In this document: piece by piece, positions 23,808 to 33,400 of the stretch
How the letters are laid out: each line of letters starts with the position of its first letter
Position numbering within the stretch: the stretch's first letter is position 1
Assembly: GCA_003148945.1 (NCBI GenBank)
Contig: QGGY01000012.1
Span: 62,001-126,000, forward strand
DNA: 64,000 nucleotides
Direction of reading: 5' to 3'
Source: Murimonas intestini
GTDB taxonomy: Bacteria; Bacillota; Clostridia; Lachnospirales; Lachnospiraceae
Made by a program: the position numbers and the translations under genes
The notes under the pieces: generated by a model
Database searches by the model: none
What the model saw: only the letters and a program-made list of their open reading frames with translations
What the model was told of the DNA's origin: nothing

Positions 23808-24410
23808 ATGCAGATGTCAGATCATAAAATAAATAATACATCAGCTGCCTGTGCAGATAATATTACAATACGCACTGCATCAGAAAAAGATGCCCCGGAA
23901 TTGTTGTCCATATATGCACATTATGTGAAGAATACGGGAATTACCTTTGAGTATGAAGTCCCGTCCGAAGATGAATTTGCAGGCAGAATACGTGGTATAT
24001 TGTCAAAATATCCTTACCTTGCGGCAGTTTCAGAGGGCAGAATACTGGGGTATGCGTATGCCTCAGCTTTTAAAGACAGGGCAGCCTATGCCTGGTCTGT
24101 GGAAACTTCTATCTACATCCGTGAAGGCTGCCATGGCAGAGGTACGGGCACCCAGCTGTACCGCGCTCTGGAAAATGCTTTAAGCAGACAGAACATATTA
24201 AATCTGAATGCATGCATTGCATACCCCAATCCTGAGAGCATAAGCTTCCACGAAAATCTGGGATATACCACCGTGGCACATTTTACAAAATGCGGGTATA
24301 AAGCAGGACAGTGGTATGATATGATCTGGATGGAAAAAATGCTGGGATGCCATCCTGATCCCCCCAGCCCCTTTATTCCCTTTCCAGAACTGCCGGAATC
24401 CATAAATTAA
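23808..24410 (+). CDS. GNAT family N-acetyltransferase (phosphinothricin acetyltransferase-like)
   Basis: A 200-residue acetyl-CoA-dependent transferase. ITIRTASEKDAPELLSIYAHYVKNTGITFEYEVPS is the N-terminal signature of the PAT/YwnH subgroup. The CoA pyrophosphate loop is visible as REGCHGRGTGTQLYRALENAL (Q/RxxGxG/A variant), and ACIAYPNPESISFHENLGYTTVAHF is the usual fourth motif. Relatives acetylate methionine sulfone or sulfoximine and similar small amines; the substrate here is unknown. It starts 2 bp after the serine hydrolase stop, so it is translationally close to the wall enzymes. The proline-rich C-terminal tail is not part of the fold. Confidence 0.85.
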   Translation: MQMSDHKINNTSAACADNITIRTASEKDAPELLSIYAHYVKNTGITFEYEVPSEDEFAGRIRGILSKYPYLAAVSEGRILGYAYASAFKDRAAYAWSVETSIYIREGCHGRGTGTQLYRALENALSRQNILNLNACIAYPNPESISFHENLGYTTVAHFTKCGYKAGQWYDMIWMEKMLGCHPDPPSPFIPFPELPESIN

Positions 24411-24483
24411 TCAGGATTATCAGGAGATTTCGACATTTAGTTTCAATTTATTCACAATTAGTTCCTATTTCCTTAATGATTTC

Positions 24484-24513
24484 TTGGTAAACTTAAGATA
24501 ATCATAATATTAT
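24484..24513 (+). promoter_or_regulatory. Probable promoter of the DUF3810 gene
   Basis: TTGGTA (24484-24489), an 18-nt spacer and TATTAT (24508-24513), about 40 bp before the gene. Confidence 0.5.
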
Positions 24514-24551
24514 CTGTTTTTTATCAGAAGCAAGCTTAATCATACGGGGGG

Positions 24552-25685
24552 ATGGGAATGGCTGATAACAGTAGGACAAAATATTCAAAATTCAGAAGAC
24601 CTGCAGCAAAAGGGATTATCAGTGTGATCCTTTTATCCGCAAGCACACTTTTGCTTTTTATTGCCGATAAAAGCGCCGTATTTGCCCAGTGGTACTGTGA
24701 CTATGTCTACAGATACCTGGTGGAAATATTCGGGCGCTTTTTTTCATTATTTCCTTTCTCTGTGTCAGAAATTGCCCTGTATACCCTGCTGCTGGGACTG
24801 TGCGGGGGATTTTTAGTGTTCCTGTACAGGATAGCGTTCAAAAAATCCAGGCTGGTGACCCTGGCCAAATCAGGTACCTCACTGCTGCTTATCCTCTCAG
24901 TGCTGCTCTTTACTTATACACTGGGCTGCGGCATCAATTACAAAAAGGCTTCATTCTCCCGGCAGAATAATTTGTTTACCCGGGAGTACACAAAAAATGA
25001 GCTTGCAGACCTCTGCCGTAAGCTCACTGAAGATGTTAATTACTGGGCCCCCATGGTTGCCAGAAATGAAGACGGAGTAGCTGTTGAAGGTTCCGGGCTG
25101 AAAAAAGAGGCGGTGAATGCCATGAAGTCTTTAAGCCAGTCTTATAAAGACCTCCAGGGCTACTATCCAAGGCCAAAAAAACTGCTGGTGTCAGATATCC
25201 TCTCTGTACAGAAGACAAGCGGCATCTACTCCCCGTTTACCATAGAGGCAAACTATAACAGTGATATGACAGCCTTCAATCTTCCTTTCACAGCATGCCA
25301 TGAGCTCTCTCATCTCAGAGGGTATATGCAGGAGGATGAAGCCAATTTTATAGCTTATCTGGCATGTATGAGCTCTGACTCTCCTGATTTTAAGTACAGC
25401 GGCAGTCTCCTCGCATGGATCTATACTACAAATGTACTTTACAGGACAGATGCAGACCTTTACAGCCAGGTGCGCAGCAGCCTCCTTCCCGACGTAGAAG
25501 CCGACTTAAATGCCAACACCATGTTCTGGCGCCAGTATGACGGGCAGATAGCAAAGGCTGCTTCCAAGGTAAATGATACATATCTGAAAGCCAACGGAGA
25601 CAGCGACGGTGTCAGCAGCTATAACAGGATGGTAGACCTGCTTGTGGCATATGACACTGCCACCCTAGCCGCCGCGGACAGATAG
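24552..25685 (+). CDS. DUF3810 family membrane protein with HExxH motif
   Basis: A 377-residue protein with three N-terminal transmembrane segments (about 22-42, 60-95 and 108-130) and a large outside domain. CHELSHLRGYMQEDEANFIAY places a HExxH zinc-binding pair at 250-254 with a following Glu, as in gluzincin peptidases, so a membrane-linked metallopeptidase is likely although the family is uncharacterised. Two in-frame ATGs (24552 and 24558) follow a GGGGGG site; the second has better spacing. It ends only 2 bp before repeat-like sequence and is convergent with an ABC transporter operon. Confidence 0.8.
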   Translation: MGMADNSRTKYSKFRRPAAKGIISVILLSASTLLLFIADKSAVFAQWYCDYVYRYLVEIFGRFFSLFPFSVSEIALYTLLLGLCGGFLVFLYRIAFKKSRLVTLAKSGTSLLLILSVLLFTYTLGCGINYKKASFSRQNNLFTREYTKNELADLCRKLTEDVNYWAPMVARNEDGVAVEGSGLKKEAVNAMKSLSQSYKDLQGYYPRPKKLLVSDILSVQKTSGIYSPFTIEANYNSDMTAFNLPFTACHELSHLRGYMQEDEANFIAYLACMSSDSPDFKYSGSLLAWIYTTNVLYRTDADLYSQVRSSLLPDVEADLNANTMFWRQYDGQIAKAASKVNDTYLKANGDSDGVSSYNRMVDLLVAYDTATLAAADR

Positions 25686-25700
25686 CGGCGGGCGGGCTCA

Positions 25701-25786
25701 TGCCCGGGTTTTGCAGCGCGAAACGGCGTTTCTTGCCGTTTCTGTGCATCGCGGAGCGTGTTACTGGTGACGAAGTGAGCAGTAAC
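25701..25786 (+). repeat. Dispersed repeat, copy 2 (left part shortened)
   Basis: Carries the shared core TTTTGCAGCGCGAAACGGCG, TTGCCGTTTCTGTGCATCGC and GGAGCGTGTTACTGG, and ends in AGTAAC at 25786. The left GTTACT end is absent; a GGGC-TCAT-GCCC hairpin lies there instead. The right end touches the stop codon of the convergent ABC permease gene (CTA at 25787-25789), and the DUF3810 stop is 15 bp from the left side. The AAACGGC/GCCGTTT hairpin may act as a terminator for both. Confidence 0.85.
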
Positions 25787-26554
25787 CTATAATTGTTTTT
25801 TCCTGAACACTGCACAGGAAAGCCCCAAAAACAGGGCAGTAAGCAGCACTGCCGTAAGCAGAGGCCTCATAAAACCTGCCAATCCCATATTTCCTTCAAG
25901 CAGGCTCATATTATTGGAGATCAGTCCTGTTGGCATCCACCGTCCAAGATCCGGGATGATACCAAGCAGAAACTGTATGACTACAATTCCTCCCATGAAC
26001 AGCAGGCTTCCGTACATACTGGCAAAAAGTGAGCCGCCCAGCAAAGCCGCCGCTATCAGAAGCAGGCCAAATATCCATACTCCTGATACAGCTCCTGCCA
26101 AAAGAACAGAATCAGCTGAATCTTCCCAATAGTAATTTGTATACAGGAGGGTGATGATAAAGCTTAGAGCATAGCTGCATGTCCACATGATGCCCCAGGC
26201 AGTAAACTTAGCCAGAACTACTGTATTTCTTGAGAGTCCCTTTGTCAGCAGATTTATGAGCGTGCCTTTGGATATCTCGTTTCCCAGGATACCGCCAAAA
26301 AGTACGGCAGCCACGATCAGCCCCATCTGAGGTATGTTTTTAAAAAACTGCATCCAGGAGTTCATAACTGACGGTTCCCCCAACTCGATCGTCATGCCTG
26401 CCGGCATTAAAGCAGCCAGCAGATCTGGTGTGAATTTAGCTGTAAGAGGGTTCATCAGTCCCAGAACGCCAAAAATGATACCCATTATCAGAAGCTTATA
26501 TGTCCTGCTCATCTCCAGAAATTCCTTTTTTACAAAAGCTGCATATGCCCTCAT
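25787..26554 (-). CDS. ABC-2 type transporter permease
   Basis: A membrane protein of 255 residues with six predicted helices. FVKKEFLEMSRTYKLLIMGIIFGVLGLMNP opens it, and LFGGILGNEISKGTLINLLTKGLSRNTVVLAK is the conserved ABC-2 cytoplasmic loop. It overlaps the upstream ATPase gene by 4 bp, giving translational coupling. With the ATPase it resembles YxlG/YxlF-type exporters. The substrate is unknown; antimicrobial peptide export or resistance is possible for such pairs. Its stop codon abuts a dispersed repeat. Confidence 0.85.
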   Translation of the reverse strand: MRAYAAFVKKEFLEMSRTYKLLIMGIIFGVLGLMNPLTAKFTPDLLAALMPAGMTIELGEPSVMNSWMQFFKNIPQMGLIVAAVLFGGILGNEISKGTLINLLTKGLSRNTVVLAKFTAWGIMWTCSYALSFIITLLYTNYYWEDSADSVLLAGAVSGVWIFGLLLIAAALLGGSLFASMYGSLLFMGGIVVIQFLLGIIPDLGRWMPTGLISNNMSLLEGNMGLAGFMRPLLTAVLLTALFLGLSCAVFRKKQL

Positions 26555-27468
26555 TCCACCACCTCCATAAAAAGGTTCTCAAGAGAAGGCTCCAGCACTT
26601 CTATCTTCAGAGGCATATCATCCATACCAGCCAGTCCGCACAGAATGGCCTTCTGTACTTCTCTCGTATTGCCTGAGCAAAGGATCACTTTTCTTCCCTC
26701 TCTCTTGACATCCGCCCCTGTCTTTTTAACAAAATCCATAGCTTCAAACCCGGCAGCCTCTTTTTCTGTTCCGAACTCCGCCAGCAATTTCCCGCTCCTG
26801 TGCTTTTTCTTGATCTCATCCAGCGGCCCTTCCAGGCGCAGACGCCCCTGATCCAGCACTGCTATCCTGTCGCAGACGCGCTCTACGTCGGAGAGGATAT
26901 GTGTGGAGAAAATAACTGTAGTCTTTCCCTTAATGTTCTCTAAAATATCCAGTATCTCCTTCCTTCCCACAGGGTCCAGAGCCGATGTGGGTTCGTCACA
27001 TAACAGAAGTCTTGGCTCATTTAAAAGTGCCTGGGCAAACCCCAGGCGCTGCTTCATACCCCGTGAAAAGCCGCCGATCTTTTTATTTACATTCTTCAGC
27101 CCCACCAGTTCAAGAAGCTCCCCGCTCTTCTGTTTCAGGCTACCGGACGGACACCCGGTTATTTCACCGCAGAGCCTGAGATATTCTGCCGGACGCATAT
27201 AATTGTAAAATTCGGGAACATCAGGCAGATATCCTATATACCTGTTGGTATCTGTCTGCCCGTATCTGACCTGTTCATTGTATACCCTGATACTGCCCTC
27301 ATCCGGCTTTAACAGCCCCAAAATCATTTTCATAGTAGTGGTCTTCCCTGCCCCGTTCTGTCCAATAAATCCATAGACACAATTCTCGGGAACTTCAAAC
27401 GACAATCCCTCTATCACTGTATGGCTTCCAAACCTTTTTACTAATCCTTTGATTTCAAGAGCATTCAT
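26551..27468 (-). CDS. ABC transporter ATP-binding protein (YxlF-like)
   Basis: A 305-residue ATPase. Walker A GFIGQNGAGKTTTMKMILG lies at about 33-51, the Q-loop region is YLPDVPEFYNYM, the signature IGGFSRGMKQRLGFAQAL is a divergent LSGGQ, Walker B is LLLCDEPTSALDP, and the H-loop is VIFSTHILSDVERVC. The last 85 residues are a regulatory tail. It drives the ABC-2 permease encoded downstream. Its start overlaps the stop of the small PLDc_N gene, so the order PLDc_N-ATPase-permease is tightly coupled. Confidence 0.92.
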   Translation of the reverse strand: MNALEIKGLVKRFGSHTVIEGLSFEVPENCVYGFIGQNGAGKTTTMKMILGLLKPDEGSIRVYNEQVRYGQTDTNRYIGYLPDVPEFYNYMRPAEYLRLCGEITGCPSGSLKQKSGELLELVGLKNVNKKIGGFSRGMKQRLGFAQALLNEPRLLLCDEPTSALDPVGRKEILDILENIKGKTTVIFSTHILSDVERVCDRIAVLDQGRLRLEGPLDEIKKKHRSGKLLAEFGTEKEAAGFEAMDFVKKTGADVKREGRKVILCSGNTREVQKAILCGLAGMDDMPLKIEVLEPSLENLFMEVVE

Positions 27469-27668
27469 TCTTCTTCACCCCTGCCTGCCGCAAAGTAAAC
27501 TATCGGCCCTATAAATTGCACAATGACTACAAAAATACACCAGAAAACTTTATTGCCAAATCTATAATTCGGATGCCTCAGCACATGGATCAGGGCTGTC
27601 AGTGCCAAGGCAACCTCCAATACGATAAGCGGTATTAAAACCGGCAGATATTCTATTAACACATCCAT
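27465..27668 (-). CDS. Small PLDc_N-domain membrane protein (YxlE-like)
   Basis: A 67-residue protein with two transmembrane helices. The N-terminal one is VLIPLIVLEVALALTALIHVL. HPNYRFGNKVFWCIFVVIVQFIGPIVYFAAGR is the phospholipase D N-terminal (cardiolipin synthase N) motif; no catalytic HKD domain is present. Equivalent small proteins lie beside YxlFG-type ABC transporters in Bacillus, where YxlE takes part in negative control of a sigma factor. Here an XRE regulator is encoded in place of sigma/anti-sigma genes. It is translationally coupled to the ATPase gene by a 4-bp overlap. Confidence 0.85.
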   Translation of the reverse strand: MDVLIEYLPVLIPLIVLEVALALTALIHVLRHPNYRFGNKVFWCIFVVIVQFIGPIVYFAAGRGEEE

Positions 27669-27669
27669 C

Positions 27670-28776
27670 CTATTCCCCTCCCAATTTGAATTGTAAGCTT
27701 TCAGCCATTTTTATGAATTCCTCCTTCTTGGCCAGCCTGGGCAAAGAAGGGTTGTTTGTCAAGCCTGCAAGCAGAGACTGCCTGATCGTTCTGGCATCCT
27801 TTGGCGCTTTGTTCCCCGGTTCAAAATTATTGATCCAGGCATCCACTCTGTCAAAATATTCATCCCCGTGCAGTGAATACAGATCCGGAGATGTAGTGCA
27901 GACCCTCACATACTCCTTCAGCATGCCAAGAGCTTTTTCATCCATCTCTGCACCGCAGTACGCCTGTGCACATACCATATAAAAGTTAAGTGTGGCGCAG
28001 GGATGCATACTTTCTATGTGATACAGATCTATCACGCCCCTTATCCTTTGTATTGTTTCCTCCACCTTCTCCATATCATCCTGCTTTAAATATACAAATG
28101 CAACAGCATCGCTTATCAGGGACAGAAGGTATTGATACATGTTTGTCTGGAGTACCTCCTCTGCCTTCTGAGACTTTCCCATAGCCAGGTAAACCTGGGC
28201 AAGCATTGCCCTTTCCTGGTTCAGAGGATTTATGTCCTCCCCCAGGATCTCCAGAGCCTTCTCCGGCTTCTGCTGTGTCAGATAACAGCAGGCTCGCATA
28301 AATGCTGCCTGCCTTACGTCTTCCATGTCTTCTCCCTCTTTTTCCACCCGGAGGCAGAGACTGACAACCATTTGCAGAATCCTGTCCATATCCCCGCTCT
28401 CTGAAACATGGTTTAACAGCAGCAGCGCCATCTGGCGAAGGAGCGGAAAGCAGGAATAATATTTCCTGATGATCTCCTCACATTCTTTTAATACTTCCTC
28501 AAAGGGCCTGCTGGCAAATTCTGACGACAGCCTGTAATAGAGCTTTCTTATATCTTCCTTTAGCATCTGCGGCTCATATCCGATCAGCTCATCTGTGCTG
28601 ATATTAAAAAACGCAGCCAGCTGCGGAAGAAGCGTAATATCAGGATAAGACTGCCCTGTCTCCCATTTTGACACTGCTGCCTTTGATACTCCCATGGCAA
28701 AAGCCAGCTCATCCTGCGTGACACCCCGCTCATGCCTCTTTCTCATAATAACTCTGCCCAGATTAATCTCTTTCAT
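27670..28776 (-). CDS. XRE family regulator with TPR-like C-terminal domain
   Basis: A 368-residue protein. An N-terminal Cro/CI helix-turn-helix at about 12-66 (RGVTQDELAFAMGVSKAAVSKWETGQSYPDI) is followed by about 300 residues of helical repeats resembling tetratricopeptide units (for example QKPEKALEILGEDINPLNQERAMLAQVYLAMGKSQKAEEVL). The layout recalls Rgg/PlcR-type regulators that bind peptides, but no small peptide gene was found nearby. It is the first gene of the operon with PLDc_N, ATPase and permease and probably controls it. AGAGGTGA-type sequence precedes the ATG. Confidence 0.88.
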   Translation of the reverse strand: MKEINLGRVIMRKRHERGVTQDELAFAMGVSKAAVSKWETGQSYPDITLLPQLAAFFNISTDELIGYEPQMLKEDIRKLYYRLSSEFASRPFEEVLKECEEIIRKYYSCFPLLRQMALLLLNHVSESGDMDRILQMVVSLCLRVEKEGEDMEDVRQAAFMRACCYLTQQKPEKALEILGEDINPLNQERAMLAQVYLAMGKSQKAEEVLQTNMYQYLLSLISDAVAFVYLKQDDMEKVEETIQRIRGVIDLYHIESMHPCATLNFYMVCAQAYCGAEMDEKALGMLKEYVRVCTTSPDLYSLHGDEYFDRVDAWINNFEPGNKAPKDARTIRQSLLAGLTNNPSLPRLAKKEEFIKMAESLQFKLGGE

Positions 28777-28860
28777 ATCTTCACCTCTTTTATACCATTA
28801 TAAAGGAACCTGCCGGAAACACAATGGAGTAAAAGTTAATTAATCTTCAAAAAAATCAAC

Positions 28861-28877
28861 CGGCAGTGTACCTGCCG
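28861..28877. repeat. Perfect short hairpin upstream of the XRE operon
   Basis: CGGCAG-TGTAC-CTGCCG, a 6-bp perfect stem. On the minus strand it is followed after five bases by a run of seven T, so it could be a weak terminator; as DNA it could also be an operator for the XRE protein about 85 bp away. Confidence 0.4.
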
Positions 28878-29029
28878 ATAATTTCCCCTTCCCTGTACGG
28901 CAAATCTGTAGTAAAATTCTAAAGAAGCGGGAATGTTACTATCATCTCCCAAGACAGCACAAAATATAAAATTGTAAGTAACTGTTCCATGACAGGGCAG
29001 TTGCAATAGTACAGAAGGGATACTGCCAT

Positions 29030-29293
29030 ATGAGAATTTGGGGTAAGATTATTAAAGATAACCACCTGGTGCGTGATGCTGTCATCACAGACACCGGAAA
29101 CGACACAAGGACACATAAGGTGTTCCATGCATTAGATGAGCTCTGCTATGAGTTTGACCTTGGCAAGCCAATCTGGCTGGATGCCACTGCATCAGAATTC
29201 AAACGTCACAGCAAAGCCCGTTTTTATCAGGATAACTTTATTGAACAGATTGATTTTGACTATTTAGAGCTTCAGGTGATTGAAGAGGACTGA
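29030..29293 (+). CDS. Small conserved-type hypothetical protein
   Basis: An 87-residue soluble acidic protein with no recognised domain. It begins MRIWGKIIKDNHLVRDAVIT and contains HKVFHALDELCYEFDLGKPIWLD and ASEFKRHSKARFYQDNFIEQIDFDYLELQVIEED. It has a plausible AGAAGGG ribosome site and normal-looking codon use, so it is probably real. It stands alone between the XRE operon promoter region and a convergent dehydrogenase gene, whose stop is 25 bp away. Confidence 0.6.
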   Translation: MRIWGKIIKDNHLVRDAVITDTGNDTRTHKVFHALDELCYEFDLGKPIWLDATASEFKRHSKARFYQDNFIEQIDFDYLELQVIEED

Positions 29294-29318
29294 TAATTGA
29301 AAAGGACTGACACAGACT

Positions 29319-30287
29319 TTAGATCAGGTTCCTCTTTTCACCTTCTAAAAATGCTTTTACATTCAGATATACTTCATCCACGAGCCGCTGCCTGGCCTCT
29401 CTTGTCGCCCAGGCCACATGAGGCGTGACGATCAGTTTCCGGCTGTCCTTTATCTGCAGCAGGGGATTATCCGCCCTCATGGGCTCCACAGAGATCACAT
29501 CCAGCCCCGCGCCGGCGATCATGCCCTCATTTAACGCCGTTACAAGATCCTGCTCATTCACAATAGGGCCTCTGCCCACATTGATCAGGATTGCCGTCTT
29601 TTTCATCTGCTTAAAGGCCTCCAGATTCATCATTCCCTCAGTTTTGTCATTTAACGGCGCATGGATGGAGATGATATCAGACTCCTTCAGGAGCGTCTGC
29701 CAGTCTGCCTGTTCATAATCAGGATTCTTATTTTTTCCCGAAGTGGAATAATAGATCACCCGGCATCCAAAAGCCTCCGCCGCCTGTGCCACGCTTTTTC
29801 CTATATCACCCAGTCCGATGATTCCCCAGGTCATTCCCTTCAGTTCATGGATGGGTGTGCCAAAGTGTGTAAATATATCACTTTTTACATACTCACCGTC
29901 TTTTACATACTTGTCATAATAGGCCAGCTGCTGCGTCAGAAACAGGGCCAGAGCAAATGTGTGCTGTGTGACTGAATCTGTAGAATATCCCCCCACATTC
30001 GCCACGGCTATGCCTCTTTCTTTCATATATTCTCTGTCAATCATATTAGTGCCCGTAGCCGTCACTGCTATCATCTTTAAATGTGCAGCTTTCTGGAGTG
30101 TGTGCGCATTCATAGGCACCTTATTGTCTATGATGATGTCTGCATCCGCCACACGGTCGATCACCTGATCCTCCCAGTCCGTCTGTCCAAATTTTGTCAC
30201 ATGTCCCAGCTTATCAAACACGGACAGGTCTATATCTTTTCCCAGAGCATTTGCTTCCAAAATTACGATTTTCATTGAAGTGTCCAT
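29319..30287 (-). CDS. D-2-hydroxyacid dehydrogenase (NAD-dependent)
   Basis: An oxidoreductase of about 322 residues. The nucleotide-binding motif GIIGLGDIGKSVAQAAEAFG sits mid-protein. IAVANVGGYSTDSVTQHTFAL, LINVGRGPIVNEQDL and the catalytic-His region TPHVAWATREARQRL are all typical of the glycerate/hydroxypyruvate reductase-like subgroup. The substrate cannot be fixed by sequence; glycerate, hydroxypyruvate or other 2-ketoacids are candidates. A GGGAGG site lies 12 nt before ATG 30287 and directly against ATG 30299, so the first is preferred; ATG 30275 is a third option. It is separated from the giant surface-protein gene by an A/T-rich gap. Confidence 0.88.
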   Translation of the reverse strand: MDTSMKIVILEANALGKDIDLSVFDKLGHVTKFGQTDWEDQVIDRVADADIIIDNKVPMNAHTLQKAAHLKMIAVTATGTNMIDREYMKERGIAVANVGGYSTDSVTQHTFALALFLTQQLAYYDKYVKDGEYVKSDIFTHFGTPIHELKGMTWGIIGLGDIGKSVAQAAEAFGCRVIYYSTSGKNKNPDYEQADWQTLLKESDIISIHAPLNDKTEGMMNLEAFKQMKKTAILINVGRGPIVNEQDLVTALNEGMIAGAGLDVISVEPMRADNPLLQIKDSRKLIVTPHVAWATREARQRLVDEVYLNVKAFLEGEKRNLI

Positions 30288-30414
30288 AATCTTATTCATC
30301 CTCCCGGCCCTTTACAGGGTAATATAAATATTCCAGTATTTATAATAGTTCATAGGTTTCTATATAAGATTATATTTGATTATATCCTGATTTACAAGAA
30401 CAACAGTAATAGTC

Positions 30415-33400
30415 TTACTTCCGGTTACCGCCTTTTCTTCTATATAACATAAGTTCTGCACAGAGTGCGGCGGCGGCTGCCATAAGAACCAAATACCACA
30501 CGACAGGCGTATTATCTGCCGTCTTTGCGGCCTCCCCTCCTGATGGCGCTTTTGTTTCCGGCGTCTGCGCCTTAGCTGGCGCCTCAGTGCCCGGCTTGTC
30601 TGTGGAAGGCTCCTCTGTCTTTGGTTTCTCTGTGGACGGTGCTTCTGTAGATGGCGCCTCTGTCTGCAGCCCTTCTGTTGACGGTTCCTCTGTCTGCGGC
30701 CCTTCTGTAGATGGTTCCTCTGTCTGCGGTCCCTCTGTCTCTGACTCTTCTGTCTCCGGCTCCTGTTTCTCATCCGTCATGACAATTTCCTGTACCGCAT
30801 TTTCATTTGGCCCTGTGGGTGAAGCTTCCACAGTAAATATTACAGGCTCCGCTTCAGCATACCCTTGCGGGGCAGCAGTTTCCACCAGTTTATATTGGTT
30901 TCCTGCCACTATTTTTCCATCCATTTTGTCACCATAGATAATATGTCGCTCTGTATCGGAGGATATCCATTCGTCAACCACATTTCCCTGCATATCCTGC
31001 AGCTGGAGCACTGCCCCGGCAAGAGCATCTCCATCAGTATTACGTTTCCAGAATCCCAGCATGATCGGAGGTTCCCTCCACACAATCTCTCCTGTCTCAA
31101 GATCCACCTCAGCTGTCTGATTCCCGTCTTTTACCTCAGCGACTCTTACCTTTCCGTTTTTGTCCGCTGTAAACTGTATTGAGACAGGATTCGCAGAGAC
31201 CTGGCTGCCATCCGGCGCCTTTAACTCTCTGATCATGTATTCCGTATCCATGAGCACTCCCTTAAAGGCGAGTATGCCCTTCTCATCTGTGACAGCCCTG
31301 GCAATCAGGGTCCATTCTTCCTCCTGAGCAGCCAGCGGCAGCTGTGCACCTGAAAGCATCATAGCAGCCTTCATCTGCGGTTTTGGTATCATGTCTGTTT
31401 TCTTGTACAATCCGTATTCAGAACCCGGCAGTACCAGATCCAGATCCTGTTCAGAGACTTTCCTCAGGGTAATGTCAGTCCTTGCCACATCATTGACGAT
31501 GGTAATATCCGTGACTTCCTTTTCATCCCCGGTATACAGGCCTCCATACATACCGTTTTTATCCAGGGCTGCCTTATAAACTGTATCATCTCTCAGACAG
31601 CCTGCCGGAGCCTTTGTTTCTTTAATATAGTAAGTACCCTCCGGCAGCCCTGTAAATTCCACACGTCCGTCCCCGCGGCTGATACCTTTCTCTATTTCCT
31701 CTGAGCACTGCCCGTCCTTGTAAATGGTAAATTCTGCACCGGCTTTTGGAACTGCATACCCAGGTTCAGGTACTCCCTCTAATCCCGGATCTGCGCAGTC
31801 TTCCATGACTCTTCCATATTTATAGAAAAAGATATTTGTCTTTTCATTTGTAATGCTTCCCTGGTCGGCTCTGAGTATGATCTCACCATTCAGTTTGCCA
31901 ATGGTAAATTCAAATTTACTGTCATTTAACTGGTAACCCTCCAGAGATCTTGTCTCCTGAATATAGTAATTGCCCCAGTCCAGGCCTTTCACCTTCAGTT
32001 TTCCTTCTTCATATTCCTGTCCGGTAAACTGGCCATCCGTATACACATACTGGTTTCCTGTGATAAAGGAGCCTGCCTTCTCATACCGTCCTCCATCATC
32101 TTCCCTGAATAATGTAAATTCCACCCCGTTTAGCAGTTTTTGGGCCTCCCGGTCTGTCTTTGTCAGTTCCAGTATCCCAAGCTCTCTTAAATTGGCCACA
32201 CTGCCGTCCTTGTATATGGCGTTCTTCTGTACAGGCGCAAATGCATCTGCTTCTTCCTGCCCTATTACTTCCTGCAGCGCCAGTGTCATTCCATATGAGG
32301 AGTCATCTGCCGTAAACTCTGCAGTATACGGAGCATCTTCATCCAGCTGGTAACCATATGCTGCTTTTGTCTCTGCAAGGCTGTATCTGCCTTTTACCTG
32401 CAGGTCAAAGAAAACTTCTCCATTTACATCTGTCCTTTGGGCTTCTGTCCTTTCCCACTGCCCCTCCTTCTCAACAAACAATGTGAACTCTGCACCTGAT
32501 ACAGGAGAGTTATCCACGCAGTCTACTTTCTTTAAGGATACATGGGAGATATATGCTGCATTTACAGCATTTACCTCTACAACAGTCCCATGGTCTTTCT
32601 CCTCTATCTCAAAAGCAAAGATACGGGTCTCAGGATCCAGCCATGTATTACTGCCTGTCTCTGTCTCGTAAAAATAATACTTTCCAGTCCTCAGTCCTTC
32701 TGACAAAGGCTGGCCATTATCTGTACGGACAGCCGCATTTCCCTCAGTGGTCCAGCTGCCTGAAGCATTTGTGAGTATATCTGCTGACACAAGTATATCT
32801 TCTGTAATATCGGCATTCTCTCCTTTTTGCATATAGAGGTTAAAGGCAGCACCTTCCAAAGGCTCCCGCCCTGTTTCACTCTGCCTCATTTTCACAAGTT
32901 TTACATGGCTGCTGACTACTGTATCCGTCATTTGGAGTACCTGGATGCCGTCATCTCCTGTTGTGACCTTGCCAGGACCTGACAGGACTTCTATTGTATT
33001 GTTATCATTCAGCCGGAAAACAACCGGATCGGCAGTACAATAGCCATAAGGCGCCTCTGTCTCCACCACCTGGTACGAGCCGGCCGGCAGCTCCAGGATC
33101 ATATGGGGAGCTGCACCATCGCTGGTCCAGACAGCTGCGGGACTTAAGAGACTGCCATTTTCATCACGTATCTCCAGCACGGCCCCGGTGACCCGTTCCA
33201 CATCCTGGCTGTCAGGCTGGCTCTTGCCTGCCTCATTGCTTACCTTATCCACTCCAAATTTAAGCGGCTGGTCAGTAATCTTAAGCAATGCTCCTGTGGT
33301 GCCTGCAGCATCATTGTCTGTCAGCGCCCCCTGGCCGGAGTCAGGATCAAGTGCAAGTGTGCCGTCACTGTTTACACAGATGGTGTATTTACATTCCGGA

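Noticed and set aside
30560-30780. Short direct repeats at the 3' end of the giant gene that might suggest a CRISPR array
   Set aside because: The repeats are in frame and encode the Pro/Ser/Thr/Glu wall-spanning linker (TEEPSTEGPQ-like units); spacing and units do not fit CRISPR.
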